A DNA stretch of 64,000 nt from Paenibacillus antarcticus (GCF_001637225.1 NZ_LVJI01000018.1:225023-289022); one strand, 5' to 3'; counted from the stretch's first letter, positions 17,201 through 27,103 are shown. Numbers and translations are program-made. The notes: generated by a model not told the origin, from the letters alone.

Positions 17201-19300
17201 TCATTCTGCGTTATCATCGTTGTCTTCAACCAATTCAACATGGTCACACGCTGTACATTGTAATTTATTCCCTTGTTTATTCCGTTTCTCTACCATCATA
17301 GCATCACACTTCGGACAAGGCTTCAATGATGGACGATCCCATGACACAAAATCACATTCCGGGTAGCGATCACACCCAAAGAAGATACGTCCTTTCTTGC
17401 TACGTCTTTCTACCACATGACCTTCCTTACAAGCAGGACAACTCACGCCTATATCTTTAATAATAGGTTTCGTATTTCTACAATCAGGAAATCCAGAGCA
17501 AGCTAAGAACTTACCGAATCTACCTAATTTGTATACGAGGTGTTTACCGCATTTTTCACAGATTTCATCGGATACTTCATCTTCAATCTCAATTTCCTTC
17601 ATCTCTTCCTCAGCGACGGTTAGACGCTTTTCAAAAGATTCATAAAATTGTGCAAGCACTTTCACCCAATCTTCTGAGCCTTCACCTACGTGATCCAGAT
17701 CTTCTTCCATATGTGCTGTGAATTCCACATCTAGAATTTCTGGGAAAAACTGTTCCATTTGCTCAATAACTAATTCACCCAACTCAGTTGGCATGAACTT
17801 TTTCTCTTCCATAGCAATATAGCCACGTTTTTGTATCGTCTCAAGTGTCGGTGCATATGTACTTGGGCGACCTATGCCGAGTTCCTCAAGCGTTTTCACA
17901 AGACGTGCTTCGGTATAGCGTGGTGGTGGTTGCGTAAAGTGTTGTTTAGGTTCTATTTCTGTATTCACTAACTTATTTCCCGCTTCAAGAGCAGGTAAGA
18001 ACTTATCATCATCCGTAGTTCCGTCGTCATTACCTTCTACATATACCTTCATAAATCCAGGAAACCTCACCTTAGAACCAACGGCTCTAAACGTCGCCGT
18101 ATTCACAGTAATATCGACAGAGAGTGTATCCAATATGGCGGATGCCATCTGACTTGCAACAGCACGCTCCCAGACTAATTTGTAAAGTCTTAGTTGATCG
18201 CGACTTAAGAAATCCTTAACACTTTCAGGTTCACGTAGGACTGATGTTGGACGAACGGCCTCATGCGCCTCTTGTGCATTTGCTGATTTCTTAGAGAATT
18301 GACGAGGAGTCTCTGGTACAAAAGCTTCACCAAATTTATTCCCGATAAATTCTTTGATTTCTTCGGCTGCAGAAGCCGCAATTCGTGTGGAATCCGTACG
18401 CATATATGTGATAAGACCCACGGTACCTTCTTTACCTAGTTCAACGCCTTCATAGAGTTGCTGAGCAACTGACATCGTCTTGGCTGCACGGAAATTGAGT
18501 TTTCTTGCTGCCTCTTGCTGCAAAGAGCTCGTCGTAAAAGGAGCCGATGGATGACGCTGACGCTCTTTCTCTTTGACCTCACTAACTGTATAAGAAGCTC
18601 CCTCAATCTCTTTCAAGACCTCTTGGACATCCTCTTCGCGAGACAACACTTTCTTCTCACCATGAAGACGATGAAATTTCGCTTCGAACGTCGTATCACC
18701 CTTAGCCAACTGTGCTGTGATACTCCAATATTCTTCAGGAACAAAGCTATCAATCTCATTTTCGCGGTCCATAATAATCTTAACGGCGACAGATTGAACA
18801 CGTCCTGCGGACAATCCTTTTTTGACTTTCTTCCATAATAGTGGGCTAATTTTGTACCCTACTAAACGATCCAGAATTCTACGTGCTTGTTGTGCATTCA
18901 CCAGATCCATATTAATTTTACGTGGTGTTTTAAAAGCATCCTTCACAGCTTGCTTCGTAATCTCATTAAACACTACGCGACAATTCTGTGTCAGATCAAC
19001 ATCAAGAGCATGTGCCAAATGCCAAGCAATGGCTTCTCCTTCGCGATCCGGATCGGCTGCGAGATAAACATATTTCACTTTTTTTCGAGCATCTTTCAAT
19101 TCTTTCAATATAGATCCTTTTCCGCGAATCGTGATGTATTTAGGATTGAAATCATTCTCAACCTCAACGCCAATCTGACTTTTAGGCAAATCCCGTACAT
19201 GACCCATAGATGCTTTAACAATATATTTACTTCCTAAATATTTGCCTATCGTCTTCGCCTTAGCAGGCGACTCTACGATGACTAGTGAATCTGCTGCCAT
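17201..19300 (-). CDS. topA: DNA topoisomerase I (type IA)
   Basis: Relaxes negative supercoils; 699 residues. The N-terminal TOPRIM domain reads [19 protein letters not shown], with the acidic motif [10 protein letters not shown] near residue 81. The catalytic tyrosine is Tyr299 in [11 protein letters not shown]. Three C-terminal C4 zinc ribbons are visible (CEKCGKHL...[15 protein letters not shown]...[15 protein letters not shown]...CTAC). Length and zinc-finger count are usual for Firmicutes. It sits between dprA and trmFO, as in Bacillus. Confidence 0.97.
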   Translation of the reverse strand: MAADSLVIVESPAKAKTIGKYLGSKYIVKASMGHVRDLPKSQIGVEVENDFNPKYITIRGKGSILKELKDARKKVKYVYLAADPDREGEAIAWHLAHALDVDLTQNCRVVFNEITKQAVKDAFKTPRKINMDLVNAQQARRILDRLVGYKISPLLWKKVKKGLSAGRVQSVAVKIIMDRENEIDSFVPEEYWSITAQLAKGDTTFEAKFHRLHGEKKVLSREEDVQEVLKEIEGASYTVSEVKEKERQRHPSAPFTTSSLQQEAARKLNFRAAKTMSVAQQLYEGVELGKEGTVGLITYMRTDSTRIAASAAEEIKEFIGNKFGEAFVPETPRQFSKKSANAQEAHEAVRPTSVLREPESVKDFLSRDQLRLYKLVWERAVASQMASAILDTLSVDITVNTATFRAVGSKVRFPGFMKVYVEGNDDGTTDDDKFLPALEAGNKLVNTEIEPKQHFTQPPPRYTEARLVKTLEELGIGRPSTYAPTLETIQKRGYIAMEEKKFMPTELGELVIEQMEQFFPEILDVEFTAHMEEDLDHVGEGSEDWVKVLAQFYESFEKRLTVAEEEMKEIEIEDEVSDEICEKCGKHLVYKLGRFGKFLACSGFPDCRNTKPIIKDIGVSCPACKEGHVVERRSKKGRIFFGCDRYPECDFVSWDRPSLKPCPKCDAMMVEKRNKQGNKLQCTACDHVELVEDNDDNAE

Positions 19301-19351
19301 GGATTCATCTCCTCTCCAACAATCAAACCATCAATCTGTCAAACAACCATA

Positions 19352-20479
19352 TTATATGATCTTATATATAGCACCAGCTAATTGGGTAATTTGCTTTTTT
19401 ATGATTAAAGATAACAGAACTGAATGCAAATGTCCAAAATCCCAATGGCTTAGTAACAGCAACTGATCTAGTGAAAAAGGACCCTGCTCGAGTATATGGT
19501 ATAGTTCAACCTCATCAGTTGTCAAATCTTCAAATAATGAATTTTGCATTTTGCCCCCTACTTTACTTCCTCCTTTAGTCTTTTCTTTGCTTATTTCAAG
19601 CAGACGAGATTGATACTCTTCCATTATATCTCTACCACAGGTTACCATCTTTGCTCCTTGCTTAATCAGTTCGAGTGCACCCTTACTCTTAGGCGAAGTT
19701 ATCGGCCCAGGAACAGCATATACATCTCGCCCTGCTTCCATGGCTGCATCTGCTGTAATGAGCGATCCACTTCGAACATCTGCCTCAACAACCAATGTAC
19801 CTACACACAATCCTGCAATAATCCGATTCCGTTGAGGAAAGAGACCCGGATGTGATGGGGTGCCTAGTGGGTATTCCGTCACAACTAAACCACTTTTAGT
19901 AATTTTCTCAAATAAAGAACGATTTTCTACAGGGTAAATAACGTCCATTCCCGTTCCCATCACTGCAATCGTATTCCCACCACAAGCGAGTGACGCTTCA
20001 TGACATACACTGTCTATCCCTTTTGCCATACCACTCACAATGGTTATACCAGCTTGACACAATTCATCTGCTAGCACTGAACCTACTTTACGTCCATATG
20101 CGGTTGGAATACGTGTACCTACCATAGCTACACAAAGCGTCTTTAGTAGATCGCGTTGACCGAGACAGTATAACACCCATGGTGGCTGATGTATTTCTTT
20201 CAATAAATCAGGATATTCGTCATCCCATATCGTAATCGCTTCTATGCCACGTATAGCAAGCTGTTCCTTGCGTTTCTCCATCCGTTCCTTCGACAATTGC
20301 CTTACGACAGATTCCGCCCTATCTCGCGTTAAACCAACATTCTCCCAATCATCATAACTATAATTAAACATTTGATACGAAATAGCACCATGTTTCAATA
20401 CACGATCAATACTTTTCCAACCGATTCCATCCAATTCATGTAATGCGACAAGCATCCATCTTTCTTCATTCATTCTCAT
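19352..20479 (-). CDS. dprA: DNA-processing protein DprA
   Basis: Binds incoming single-stranded DNA during transformation and loads RecA; about 375 residues. The extended Rossmann fold shows VAMVGTRIPTAYGRKVGSVL, VSGMAKGIDSVCHEASLACG, TIAVMGTGMDVIYPVENR and GLFPQRNRIIAGL. The frame opens at 20566, but ATG 20479 (MRMNEERWML) has AAGGAGG at 5 bases, so I start there. The C-terminus carries a short winged-helix-like segment. With comM nearby it suggests a competence-related DNA uptake capacity. Confidence 0.94.
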   Translation of the reverse strand: MRMNEERWMLVALHELDGIGWKSIDRVLKHGAISYQMFNYSYDDWENVGLTRDRAESVVRQLSKERMEKRKEQLAIRGIEAITIWDDEYPDLLKEIHQPPWVLYCLGQRDLLKTLCVAMVGTRIPTAYGRKVGSVLADELCQAGITIVSGMAKGIDSVCHEASLACGGNTIAVMGTGMDVIYPVENRSLFEKITKSGLVVTEYPLGTPSHPGLFPQRNRIIAGLCVGTLVVEADVRSGSLITADAAMEAGRDVYAVPGPITSPKSKGALELIKQGAKMVTCGRDIMEEYQSRLLEISKEKTKGGSKVGGKMQNSLFEDLTTDEVELYHILEQGPFSLDQLLLLSHWDFGHLHSVLLSLIIKKQITQLAGAIYKII

Positions 20480-20547
20480 ACCTACCTCCTTAAATGGTTC
20501 GAGAGACCCGCTCCCGCAATGAATTAAACTAAACAAAAGAATAACGC

Positions 20548-20592
20548 AAAAAAAGCAACCTTCCATTCCACAATTGGGAATAAAAGGTTGCT
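20548..20592 (-). terminator. Terminator of sucCD
   Basis: A strong hairpin on the minus strand: AGCAACCTT...ATTCC pairs with GGAAT...AAGGTTGCT (two central mismatches, loop near CAATTGT), followed by a T run. It lies 30-75 bases after the sucD stop and just upstream of dprA, so it separates sucCD from the dprA-topA-trmFO-hslVU genes. Confidence 0.85.
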
Positions 20593-20624
20593 TACCTTGT
20601 ACGCTTATTATACCTAAAGAAATA

Positions 20625-21554
20625 TTACTGTGTCATACATTTCTCTAGCATACCGCGTTCCTCTAGAACACTAACTAAAGTAGATCCCATTTCTGATGGT
20701 GTAGGAGCGACCTTGATGCCACACTCTTCGAGCTTAGCAATCTTCTCAGCCGCAGTTCCCTTACCTCCAGATATGATTGCACCTGCGTGTCCCATACGTT
20801 TTCCTGGAGGTGCTGTTACACCACCAATAAACCCAACTACAGGTTTCGTCATGTTCTCACGAATCCACTCTGCAGCTTCTTCTTCCGCCGTTCCACCGAT
20901 CTCACCAATCATGATCACAGCGTAGGTATTAGGATCTTCATTAAAAAGATTCAAAATATCAATGAATTCAGATCCTTTAACTGGATCTCCCCCGATTCCT
21001 ACAGCGGATGATTGACCAATTCCACGGGTCGTCAGTTGATGGACCGCTTCATAAGTCAAAGTTCCACTTCTAGAAACGACACCCACGTGTCCCGCGCGAT
21101 GAATGTACCCAGGCATAATTCCAATTTTGCATTCTCCTGGTGTAATAACACCTGGACAGTTAGGTCCGATTAGAACCGTCTTCTTACCTTCCAGATAACG
21201 AGAAACCTTGATCATATCCAGTACAGGTATTCCTTCAGTAATACAAATGACTAGATCTAGTTCCGCATCTACTGCTTCCATGATGGAGTCAGCTGCGAAA
21301 GCAGGTGGAACATAAATCACACTTGCTGTTGCTCCAGTGGATTGTTTCGCATCTACAACGGTATTAAATACCGGTAAGCTAACCGTCTCACCGTTCTCCA
21401 ATGTAATATCTACATTCGTACCACCCTTGCCTGGAGTTACGCCGCCCACCATTTGGGTTCCATAATCCAATGCGCCTTTGGTGTGAAATAGACCTGTCGC
21501 ACCCGTAATACCTTGGGTAATGACTTTTGTATGTTTATCGACTAAAATGCTCAC
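20625..21554 (-). CDS. sucD: Succinate-CoA ligase subunit alpha
   Basis: TCA-cycle enzyme subunit that converts succinyl-CoA to succinate with nucleotide formation; 309 residues. The CoA-binding Rossmann domain shows [12 protein letters not shown]. The phosphorylated active-site histidine is His256 in [14 protein letters not shown], preceded by the block [14 protein letters not shown]. It lies 34 bases after sucC and is cotranscribed with it. Length and motifs are typical. Confidence 0.97.
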   Translation of the reverse strand: MSILVDKHTKVITQGITGATGLFHTKGALDYGTQMVGGVTPGKGGTNVDITLENGETVSLPVFNTVVDAKQSTGATASVIYVPPAFAADSIMEAVDAELDLVICITEGIPVLDMIKVSRYLEGKKTVLIGPNCPGVITPGECKIGIMPGYIHRAGHVGVVSRSGTLTYEAVHQLTTRGIGQSSAVGIGGDPVKGSEFIDILNLFNEDPNTYAVIMIGEIGGTAEEEAAEWIRENMTKPVVGFIGGVTAPPGKRMGHAGAIISGGKGTAAEKIAKLEECGIKVAPTPSEMGSTLVSVLEERGMLEKCMTQ

Positions 21555-21588
21555 GATTACTTCACATCCCCTATCGATTTAAAGGTAA

Positions 21589-22749
21589 TTATTTTACTAG
21601 CGCGACAATTTTTTGTGCACCATCAGCCATTGAATCCGCAGATACGATGTTAAGTCCTGACTCTGCTAAAATTTGCTTGCCAAGTTCAACATTTGTTCCT
21701 TCTAGACGTACAACCAGTGGACGAGTTAATCCAAGCTGTTTAGCAGCTTCTACAACACCATTAGCAATAACGTCACAGCGCATAATTCCACCAAATATAT
21801 TAATGAATATTCCTTTTACTTGCTCATCAGATAAAATGATTTTGAATGCTTCCGTAACTTTCTCAGTTGTAGCACCGCCCCCAACGTCTAGGAAGTTAGC
21901 GGGTTCTCCACCGTAATACTTGATGATATCCATCGTTGCCATAGCAAGACCAGCACCATTAACCATACAGCCAATGTTACCATCTAATGAAATATAACTA
22001 AGATCATATTTCGAAGCTTCGATTTCCTTCAAGTCTTCTTCATCTAAATCGCGAAGTTCAAGAATGTCTTTATGTCGGAATAAAGCGTTAGAATCGAAAT
22101 TAAGTTTAGCATCTAGTGCCATAACGTCACCAGAACCTGTAATGACAAGCGGATTAATTTCAGCAATTGAACAGTCTTTATCAACAAAAGCAGTATATAA
22201 TGCCATCATAAACTTGGCAGCTTTGTTAACTAGCTCGTTCGGAATATTAATTGCATATGCCAATTTACGAGCTTGGAACATTTGCAATCCTACTGCCGGA
22301 TCAACCACTTCTTTAAAGATCTTCTCTGGTGTTACAGCAGCAACTTCTTCAATCTCAGTGCCGCCTTCCTCAGACGCCATGATAACAATACGTCCGGTAT
22401 CACGGTCAACAACAGCACCTACGTAATACTCTTTTCGAATATCACAGCCTTCTTCGATCAAGAGACGTTTAACCTCTTTACCCGCCGGACCAGTCTGATG
22501 AGTCACTAATACTTTACCAAGAATTTCTTCAGCATAAGCACGTACTTCATCTAAACTTTTAGCTACTTTAACACCGCCAGCTTTCCCGCGGCCTCCAGCA
22601 TGAATTTGGGCTTTAACGACCGTTACCGGGCTTCCCAAAGATTTGGCAGCTTCTACCGCTTCTTCCACGGTGTAGGCAACTTTTCCGTTAGGAACGGAAA
22701 CACCATACTGTTTTAAAACTTGCTTACCTTGATATTCATGGATATTCAT
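21589..22749 (-). CDS. sucC: ADP-forming succinate-CoA ligase subunit beta
   Basis: Beta subunit with an ATP-grasp nucleotide site; 386 residues. Family blocks: [55 protein letters not shown], and [20 protein letters not shown]. The C-terminal domain has [18 protein letters not shown]. It begins the sucCD operon; a TATAAT box and a cre-like site lie about 190-210 bases upstream, consistent with catabolite control (inference). Confidence 0.97.
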   Translation of the reverse strand: MNIHEYQGKQVLKQYGVSVPNGKVAYTVEEAVEAAKSLGSPVTVVKAQIHAGGRGKAGGVKVAKSLDEVRAYAEEILGKVLVTHQTGPAGKEVKRLLIEEGCDIRKEYYVGAVVDRDTGRIVIMASEEGGTEIEEVAAVTPEKIFKEVVDPAVGLQMFQARKLAYAINIPNELVNKAAKFMMALYTAFVDKDCSIAEINPLVITGSGDVMALDAKLNFDSNALFRHKDILELRDLDEEDLKEIEASKYDLSYISLDGNIGCMVNGAGLAMATMDIIKYYGGEPANFLDVGGGATTEKVTEAFKIILSDEQVKGIFINIFGGIMRCDVIANGVVEAAKQLGLTRPLVVRLEGTNVELGKQILAESGLNIVSADSMADGAQKIVALVK

Positions 22750-22921
22750 TAACGGATCCTCCTATCAACATGACTGCAACAAGTCGAGACTCCCAAGTAG
22801 AATTGGCAGTAGTCTCATTAATGAAAGAGACATTGCACTTTTCTGCGAGAAATATAGGTTATGTATACTATTAAATGTATACCTCTTATATTTAAATTGG
22901 AAATAAATATAAACCCAACTC

Positions 22922-22957
22922 ATTGTATCATGTTTTTAAAACGCTTTCCTTATTATA
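22922..22957 (-). promoter_or_regulatory. Candidate sucC promoter region with cre-like site
   Basis: On the minus strand a TATAAT (22957-22952) is followed by AGGAAAGCGTTTTAA (22950-22936), which fits the CcpA cre consensus except at two positions. A TACAAT follows at 22927-22922. I see no good -35 for either -10. Further into the leader, ATGTATAC occurs twice, 14 bases apart (22861-22868 and 22875-22882). The 450-base divergent gap holds no supported gene. On the plus side, TTGACA at 23075-23080 may serve comM. Confidence 0.4.
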
Positions 22958-23203
22958 CTCACTTGTAATAGACACTCTTTTGATATCGATTTCATCCCTT
23001 ATTGCGAACAATTGGTAAAATAAGTAAATTAATATGAATTCATATACACCTATTTTGTTGATCAACCTATCAGATTGACAAATACTCCTATTCCAACTAA
23101 GCTTTAACTAATCATTTCATACGCAAAAAAAGGAAGCACCTTTTTCTAATGCGGTATACGGACTACAACGTATCCATTATATAGAATAGAGGTGTTTTTA
23201 TTT

Positions 23204-24811
23204 ATGTATGGTAAAATGTATAGCGCTTGTTTATATGGCATTGATGGCGTAATCATCCAAGTCGAAGTAGATATATCTAATGGTCTACCACAGACTTCTA
23301 TAATTGGTCTTCCCGACTCTGCCATCCGTGAAGCCGTTGAAAGAGTTCGAGCATCCATTAAGAACTGTGGATTTCGATTTCCTATGCAGAGAGTTACGAT
23401 TAACTTAGCCCCAGCCGACCTTCGAAAGGAAGGTTCAGCGTTCGACCTAGCCATCGCACTCGGTATTCTAGTGACTAGTGGCCAGATTATTCTTCCTTCA
23501 GATATCCGCCTACTTATGATTGGTGAGCTTGCATTAGATGGCACTTTGAGACCCGTGTCCGGTGTTCTCTCCATGGTAGATCGTGCGAAGCAAGAAGGCT
23601 TCAATGCCGTTCTATTACCTGAGGAGAATGCTGCCGAAGCAGATCTAATCAAAGATATGAAAGTTTTTAGTCTTGGACACCTAAGAGAATTATTGTATCC
23701 CGATGGCATTCTACCTAAGTCTGTGAGAAAGGAAACAGATCCTCCTGTCATTCTTGATTCATTGGATTATCTCCAGAAGCCATATCCCTCTGTGACTACC
23801 TCATCAGCTTCCCAAATCTACACAGCCAGTTATGAAGATTATAGTGATGTGTTAGGTCAACAACACGTCAAACGAGCACTAACCATCGCTGCAGCTGGTA
23901 TGCATAATATTATGCTTATCGGTCCACCTGGTACAGGTAAAACCATGTTAATCAAACGTCTACCCACCATTCTACCTGCTTTAACTGAACAAGAATCTCT
24001 CGAGACGACCAAAATATTCAGCGCGGCTGGCAAACTAAAAGAACCATCCACAGGACTACTAAGACAACGACCCTTCCGCTCACCACACCATACGATTTCA
24101 GCCGGAGGACTTATTGGCGGGGGCACGATTCCTAAACCAGGAGAAGTAAGTCTTGCTCACCGTGGAATATTATTTCTCGATGAACTCCCTGAGTTCTCTC
24201 GCAATGTCCTCGAAGTCTTACGACAACCTCTAGAAGACCGTGCTGTAACCATTAGTCGCGCACGTGCAGTTCATACATTTCCAGCACACTTCATGTTATG
24301 TGCATCCATGAATCCTTGTCCTTGTGGCTATCTTGGAAGCCATCATCCTGAGCACCGTTGTACTTGTAGCAGTTCACGTATTGCCCACTACCGAGCCAAA
24401 ATTTCCGGTCCTTTATTAGATCGAATCGATCTTCAAGTGGATGTCCCTCGTCCAAAAGAGTGGACAAAAGAGACCTTTAGCTTATCTTCACAAGAAATGA
24501 GAGAGCGTGTGATGCAAGCTCACAGCATACAAATGCGACGTTACCGTCACTTACCCTTCTCCTACAATAGTGAATTAGCGGGAAGACATCTTCGTAACTT
24601 CGCTGCTCTTTCATCTGATACGGCTACGATGCTACAAGAAACGCTAGAGGCACTGGGTCTTAGTATGAGAGCCTATGACCGCATTCTAAAATTAGCGAGG
24701 ACGATTGCTGATCTCGATGCCAAAGATAAGATTGCGTCTTCACATGTCGCGGAAGCCATTCAGTATCGAAATTTGGATCGGCAGCAGAATCAGGGGGAGG
24801 ATGAGATGTGA
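23204..24811 (+). CDS. comM: YifB/ComM family Mg-chelatase-like AAA+ ATPase
   Basis: ComM-type hexameric helicase that helps branch migration during natural transformation; about 535 residues. The N-terminal ChlI-like domain reads VEVDISNGLPQTSIIGLPD and RVTINLAPADLRKEGSAFDL. Walker A is GPPGTGKTM. The central block is RPFRSPHHTISAGGLIGGG and the zinc-like motif CASMNPCPCGYLG; the C-terminal domain ends ADLDAKDKIASSHVAEA. I start at ATG 23204, 9 bases after GAGGTG; the GTG at 23192 overlaps the binding site. It is divergent from sucC. Confidence 0.94.
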   Translation: MYGKMYSACLYGIDGVIIQVEVDISNGLPQTSIIGLPDSAIREAVERVRASIKNCGFRFPMQRVTINLAPADLRKEGSAFDLAIALGILVTSGQIILPSDIRLLMIGELALDGTLRPVSGVLSMVDRAKQEGFNAVLLPEENAAEADLIKDMKVFSLGHLRELLYPDGILPKSVRKETDPPVILDSLDYLQKPYPSVTTSSASQIYTASYEDYSDVLGQQHVKRALTIAAAGMHNIMLIGPPGTGKTMLIKRLPTILPALTEQESLETTKIFSAAGKLKEPSTGLLRQRPFRSPHHTISAGGLIGGGTIPKPGEVSLAHRGILFLDELPEFSRNVLEVLRQPLEDRAVTISRARAVHTFPAHFMLCASMNPCPCGYLGSHHPEHRCTCSSSRIAHYRAKISGPLLDRIDLQVDVPRPKEWTKETFSLSSQEMRERVMQAHSIQMRRYRHLPFSYNSELAGRHLRNFAALSSDTATMLQETLEALGLSMRAYDRILKLARTIADLDAKDKIASSHVAEAIQYRNLDRQQNQGEDEM

Positions 24812-24901
24812 TAAATTGCAAGTGTACCATTCTATAGTACTCATTATTAATGTAATGGCACTGGTTCCATTGTCTTTCATAATTATTTATCTACTTCCTT
24901 T

Positions 24902-25111
24902 TTAGTAGAAACACGAACATGCACAAGACTTAGATCCAACCGATTTGGGCATCTGATTCATTTTATTTAATTTTTCACCGCCAGTTAGGGAATCTCTCGA
25001 CATCACCATTTTTTTGATTTCTCCGATATTTTCAATTTGCATTTCAATCCAATCAAACAGAAGTTCATCAATTTCTGTTTGATTAATATCACATTCTTTG
25101 TCAGAGTAACT
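24902..25111 (-). pseudogene. Degenerate small coding-like frame ending in SCACSCFY
   Basis: An open frame of 69 codons ends with TAA at 24902. It contains acidic and amphipathic stretches (SYSDKECDINQTEIDELL, IENIGEIKKMV, SLTGGEKLNKMNQ) and a Cys-rich end SCACSCFY. No start codon with a ribosome binding site lies in this part. Directly upstream in the same frame a TAA follows a coding-like QYISKKDVEYIKVK. The pattern fits a small gene broken by a stop and perhaps a frameshift. A short frame initiating at the internal Met24 is possible but has no binding site. Function unknown. Confidence 0.4.
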
Positions 25112-25392
25112 TTATTTCACTTTGATATATTCTACATCTTTCTTACTTATATATTGTCATGATGTTTCTTTAATAAAATAAGAACTACACTACACCTATA
25201 ATGGTAGCGGTAGATGATGGTAATGAGTGATCCTTATAGAACGAAAAAAAGGGCTACTTATCTTCTGTCCTCAGTTTGCATCACATTACTTAACATTCTT
25301 AATATTCGATGTATTATGATCCCATTCCATGATTACTCACTTTGGTAGTATTAATTGTGTCCACATCCATTTCTAATGTTTTATTGGCCAAA

Positions 25393-25911
25393 TCAGGTTC
25401 TAAATTGAACCTTTTTCGAATCTAAATTCAAACTAATCAGATACTTTAAAGTCAACCTTTCTTTTGCTGATGAAATTGAAGACTTGGGCATTACAAATGA
25501 TTTGTTACTTGATATGAATACCAGATAAAGATTTTTTGTTTCACTGACTTTTTTCACATCTGCCCACTTGATATTTCCATTGCTAGATTCCGATTCAAAA
25601 CGAAGGCCTAATTCATTAATTGTATACGTGTACTCTTGCTGCGCTAGGTTATCGCTTTGAAACGTCTTCTTTGAGTGACTCTTAATTCTAAATTTAATTA
25701 AAAACCAGATAATAATACTCCCTATAAAATCAATAATTAGCATCGTTGCAATATTATTGCTTTTCTCTTGTTCGGTCAGAAATAAAATCACAAACATTCC
25801 TACAAAAAATAACACAGTTAAATATATTCTTCTATTTTTGCTAAAAGAGTTATTATATTCAATTACATTTTCTAATTTGAGTTTTGTTTTAAATGTTAGT
25901 TCACTAACCAA
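25393..25911 (-). CDS. YcxB-like membrane protein
   Basis: A 172-residue protein with a basic N-terminal segment and two transmembrane helices (about residues 30-47, LTVLFFVGMFVILFL, and 55-73, MLIIDFIGSIIIWFLI). A C-terminal soluble domain resembles the YcxB-like C-terminal family: ELGLRFESESSNGNIKWADV, then NLYLVFISSNKSFVMPKSSI. The start is TTG at 25911, with GGGGG 7 bases upstream. It lies 38 bases after the SHOCT-like fragment. Base composition is more AT-rich than the neighbouring housekeeping genes. Function unknown. Confidence 0.65.
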   Translation of the reverse strand: MVSELTFKTKLKLENVIEYNNSFSKNRRIYLTVLFFVGMFVILFLTEQEKSNNIATMLIIDFIGSIIIWFLIKFRIKSHSKKTFQSDNLAQQEYTYTINELGLRFESESSNGNIKWADVKKVSETKNLYLVFISSNKSFVMPKSSISSAKERLTLKYLISLNLDSKKVQFRT

Positions 25912-25949
25912 TTAATTTCCCCCTAAGTGTTGATTATTCAAACTATAAT

Positions 25950-26377
25950 TTATTGAGAAACTCCATTTACAGCATACTTCTTCATCTCGTCTAATCCATG
26001 TTTAATCTTTTCTAATATCTCTGTTTGTCTTTTATCAAATTCTTCTGTACTCAATACACCTTTTTCGTCTAACAATGTAACCATCGCCATATAACTGGCA
26101 TCAGAAGTTGCGAGATGATTTGCAAGGACTTTAATTCTACTGTCCAAATCTTTAAATATCTCAGATGTGACACGATTAATAGCCTCAGCAAACTCAGCTC
26201 TATTTGCTAAATTCTTTGAATGTCTTGGATAAAAAACATGATTAATATTACAAGAAATGTGAAACTAATTGCAGATGGTAATGTCTCAACAAATGAAGTA
26301 CCTTTTTTTACGGCTATAATGAATGAAGACATAGTTGCAAAGCTTACTATAGCTAATATTATAAAGTAGACTAACAT
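25950..26377 (-). pseudogene. Two-TM plus SHOCT-like protein, split by a frameshift
   Basis: Two frames that read as one protein. The first (26207-26377, 56 codons) starts at ATG with AAGGTG 8 bases upstream and encodes two membrane helices (LVYFIILAIVSFATMSSFII and ISFTFLVILIMFFI), ending at TAG 26207. The second, in the -1 frame, continues coding-like from about 26215 (NLANRAEFAEAINRVTSEIF) to 25950. It ends in a SHOCT-like motif, LLDEKGVLSTEEFDKRQTEI. A 65-residue form could start at TTG 26147 but has no binding site. A run of six T lies just upstream of the break. Pseudogene or frameshifted product; function unknown. Confidence 0.5.
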
Positions 26378-26529
26378 TATAGCAACACCTTCGTTTCATT
26401 TTTGTTATTAACACATAATGATTCATTCTGAGTATTTTGCAGAGAAGGAATCGCTCTGTCATAGACAGACTCAACATTTATACCTACACTTGGATTTTTA
26501 GAAAGTATGACCGACGTTAAAAGTTCCAA
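26377..26529 (-). CDS. Short unrecognised frame coupled to the two-TM gene
   Basis: A 50-codon frame from TTG 26529 (MELLTSVILSKNPSVGINVE) to TAA 26377. The stop overlaps the ATG of the two-TM gene (TAATG), the arrangement seen in coupled genes. The residue mix looks coding-like (VYDRAIPSLQNTQNE), but the ribosome binding site is poor and a TAA immediately precedes the TTG in frame. It may therefore be the 3' remnant of a longer, broken gene. I recognise no family. Confidence 0.3.
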   Translation of the reverse strand: MELLTSVILSKNPSVGINVESVYDRAIPSLQNTQNESLCVNNKNETKVLL

Positions 26530-26566
26530 TTACAGTAAACTTCTGCGCGCCTTAGTTACTACAACT

Positions 26567-27040
26567 CTATTCCAAGGTTATAGATTGATTAGATAATAAA
26601 ATCTCGTTCACTTTATCAACTTGCTCTGTCTCACTTACAATTAGCATGAGAATATGGCCTTCGAGCAATAATTCTTCATATTTCTGAGCATCTTCTTCTG
26701 GAATTCCACTCCCTACAAGTCCAACTACCAAATCATCCGTGTCAGAACCAATAGCTGCCCCCGCAAATTTGCGAGCTGCCGGACCTGAAGCGGCGACTTC
26801 TACAGGGATAACATCCAATTCTGATACCAACCCTTTCACATAACCAAAAATACCTGAATTTCCATCCCCACCTTCCGGCTTCTTCACACCACTATCCTTG
26901 CTAATACTTTCCAGATCTCTAATATCTATTGAGAGAACAGATATTTCTTTTTTCTCATGTAATCCTTCTTTTTTAAGATCCTCTACAGCCATTGAGGCAT
27001 CCTGTTGGGTTGTAAATATACCAATACTTAATTTAGTCAT
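26567..27040 (-). CDS. General stress protein 17M-like protein
   Basis: A 157-residue soluble protein starting MTKLSIGIFTTQQDASMAVE. It has a ferredoxin-like pattern with a Gly-rich middle (GGDGNSGIFGYVKGL, AAIGSDTDDLVVGLVGSGIP) and a closing EGHILMLIVSETEQVDKV. It resembles the small general-stress/YflT-like (17M) proteins of Bacilli. The ATG at 27040 has AGGAGTG at good spacing; the longer frame from 27082 is not supported. A GTTTAT-14-GGGTAA promoter lies just upstream, matching the stress or forespore sigma type. The function of the protein is not known. Confidence 0.65.
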   Translation of the reverse strand: MTKLSIGIFTTQQDASMAVEDLKKEGLHEKKEISVLSIDIRDLESISKDSGVKKPEGGDGNSGIFGYVKGLVSELDVIPVEVAASGPAARKFAGAAIGSDTDDLVVGLVGSGIPEEDAQKYEELLLEGHILMLIVSETEQVDKVNEILLSNQSITLE

Positions 27041-27068
27041 ATGTATCACTCCTAACTTTACTGCCTTA

Positions 27069-27094
27069 TTACCCCTTCTCAATTTGGTATAAAC
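27069..27094 (-). promoter_or_regulatory. SigB/SigF-type promoter for the stress protein gene
   Basis: The minus strand reads GTTTAT (27094-27089), a 14-base spacer, then GGGTAA (27074-27069). This is close to the SigB consensus GTTTAA-N12-15-GGGTAT and also compatible with SigF/SigG. The -10 lies about 30 bases upstream of the ATG at 27040. Which sigma factor is used depends on whether this organism has SigB, which the window does not show. Confidence 0.55.
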
Positions 27095-27103
27095 GAATGC
27101 GTG

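Noticed and set aside
23146..23751. 201-codon minus-strand frame opposite comM
   Set aside because: Antisense to well-conserved comM motifs and without ribosome binding site.
24801..24905. 34-codon hydrophobic frame at the end of comM
   Set aside because: Its ATG directly abuts GGGGGAGG with no spacing, most of the 5' part lies in comM, and I see no family; an AT-rich chance frame is likelier.
25223..25348. 41-codon plus-strand frame MSDPYRTKKRATYLL
   Set aside because: No convincing ribosome binding site, opposite to the local gene direction, and no recognisable family.
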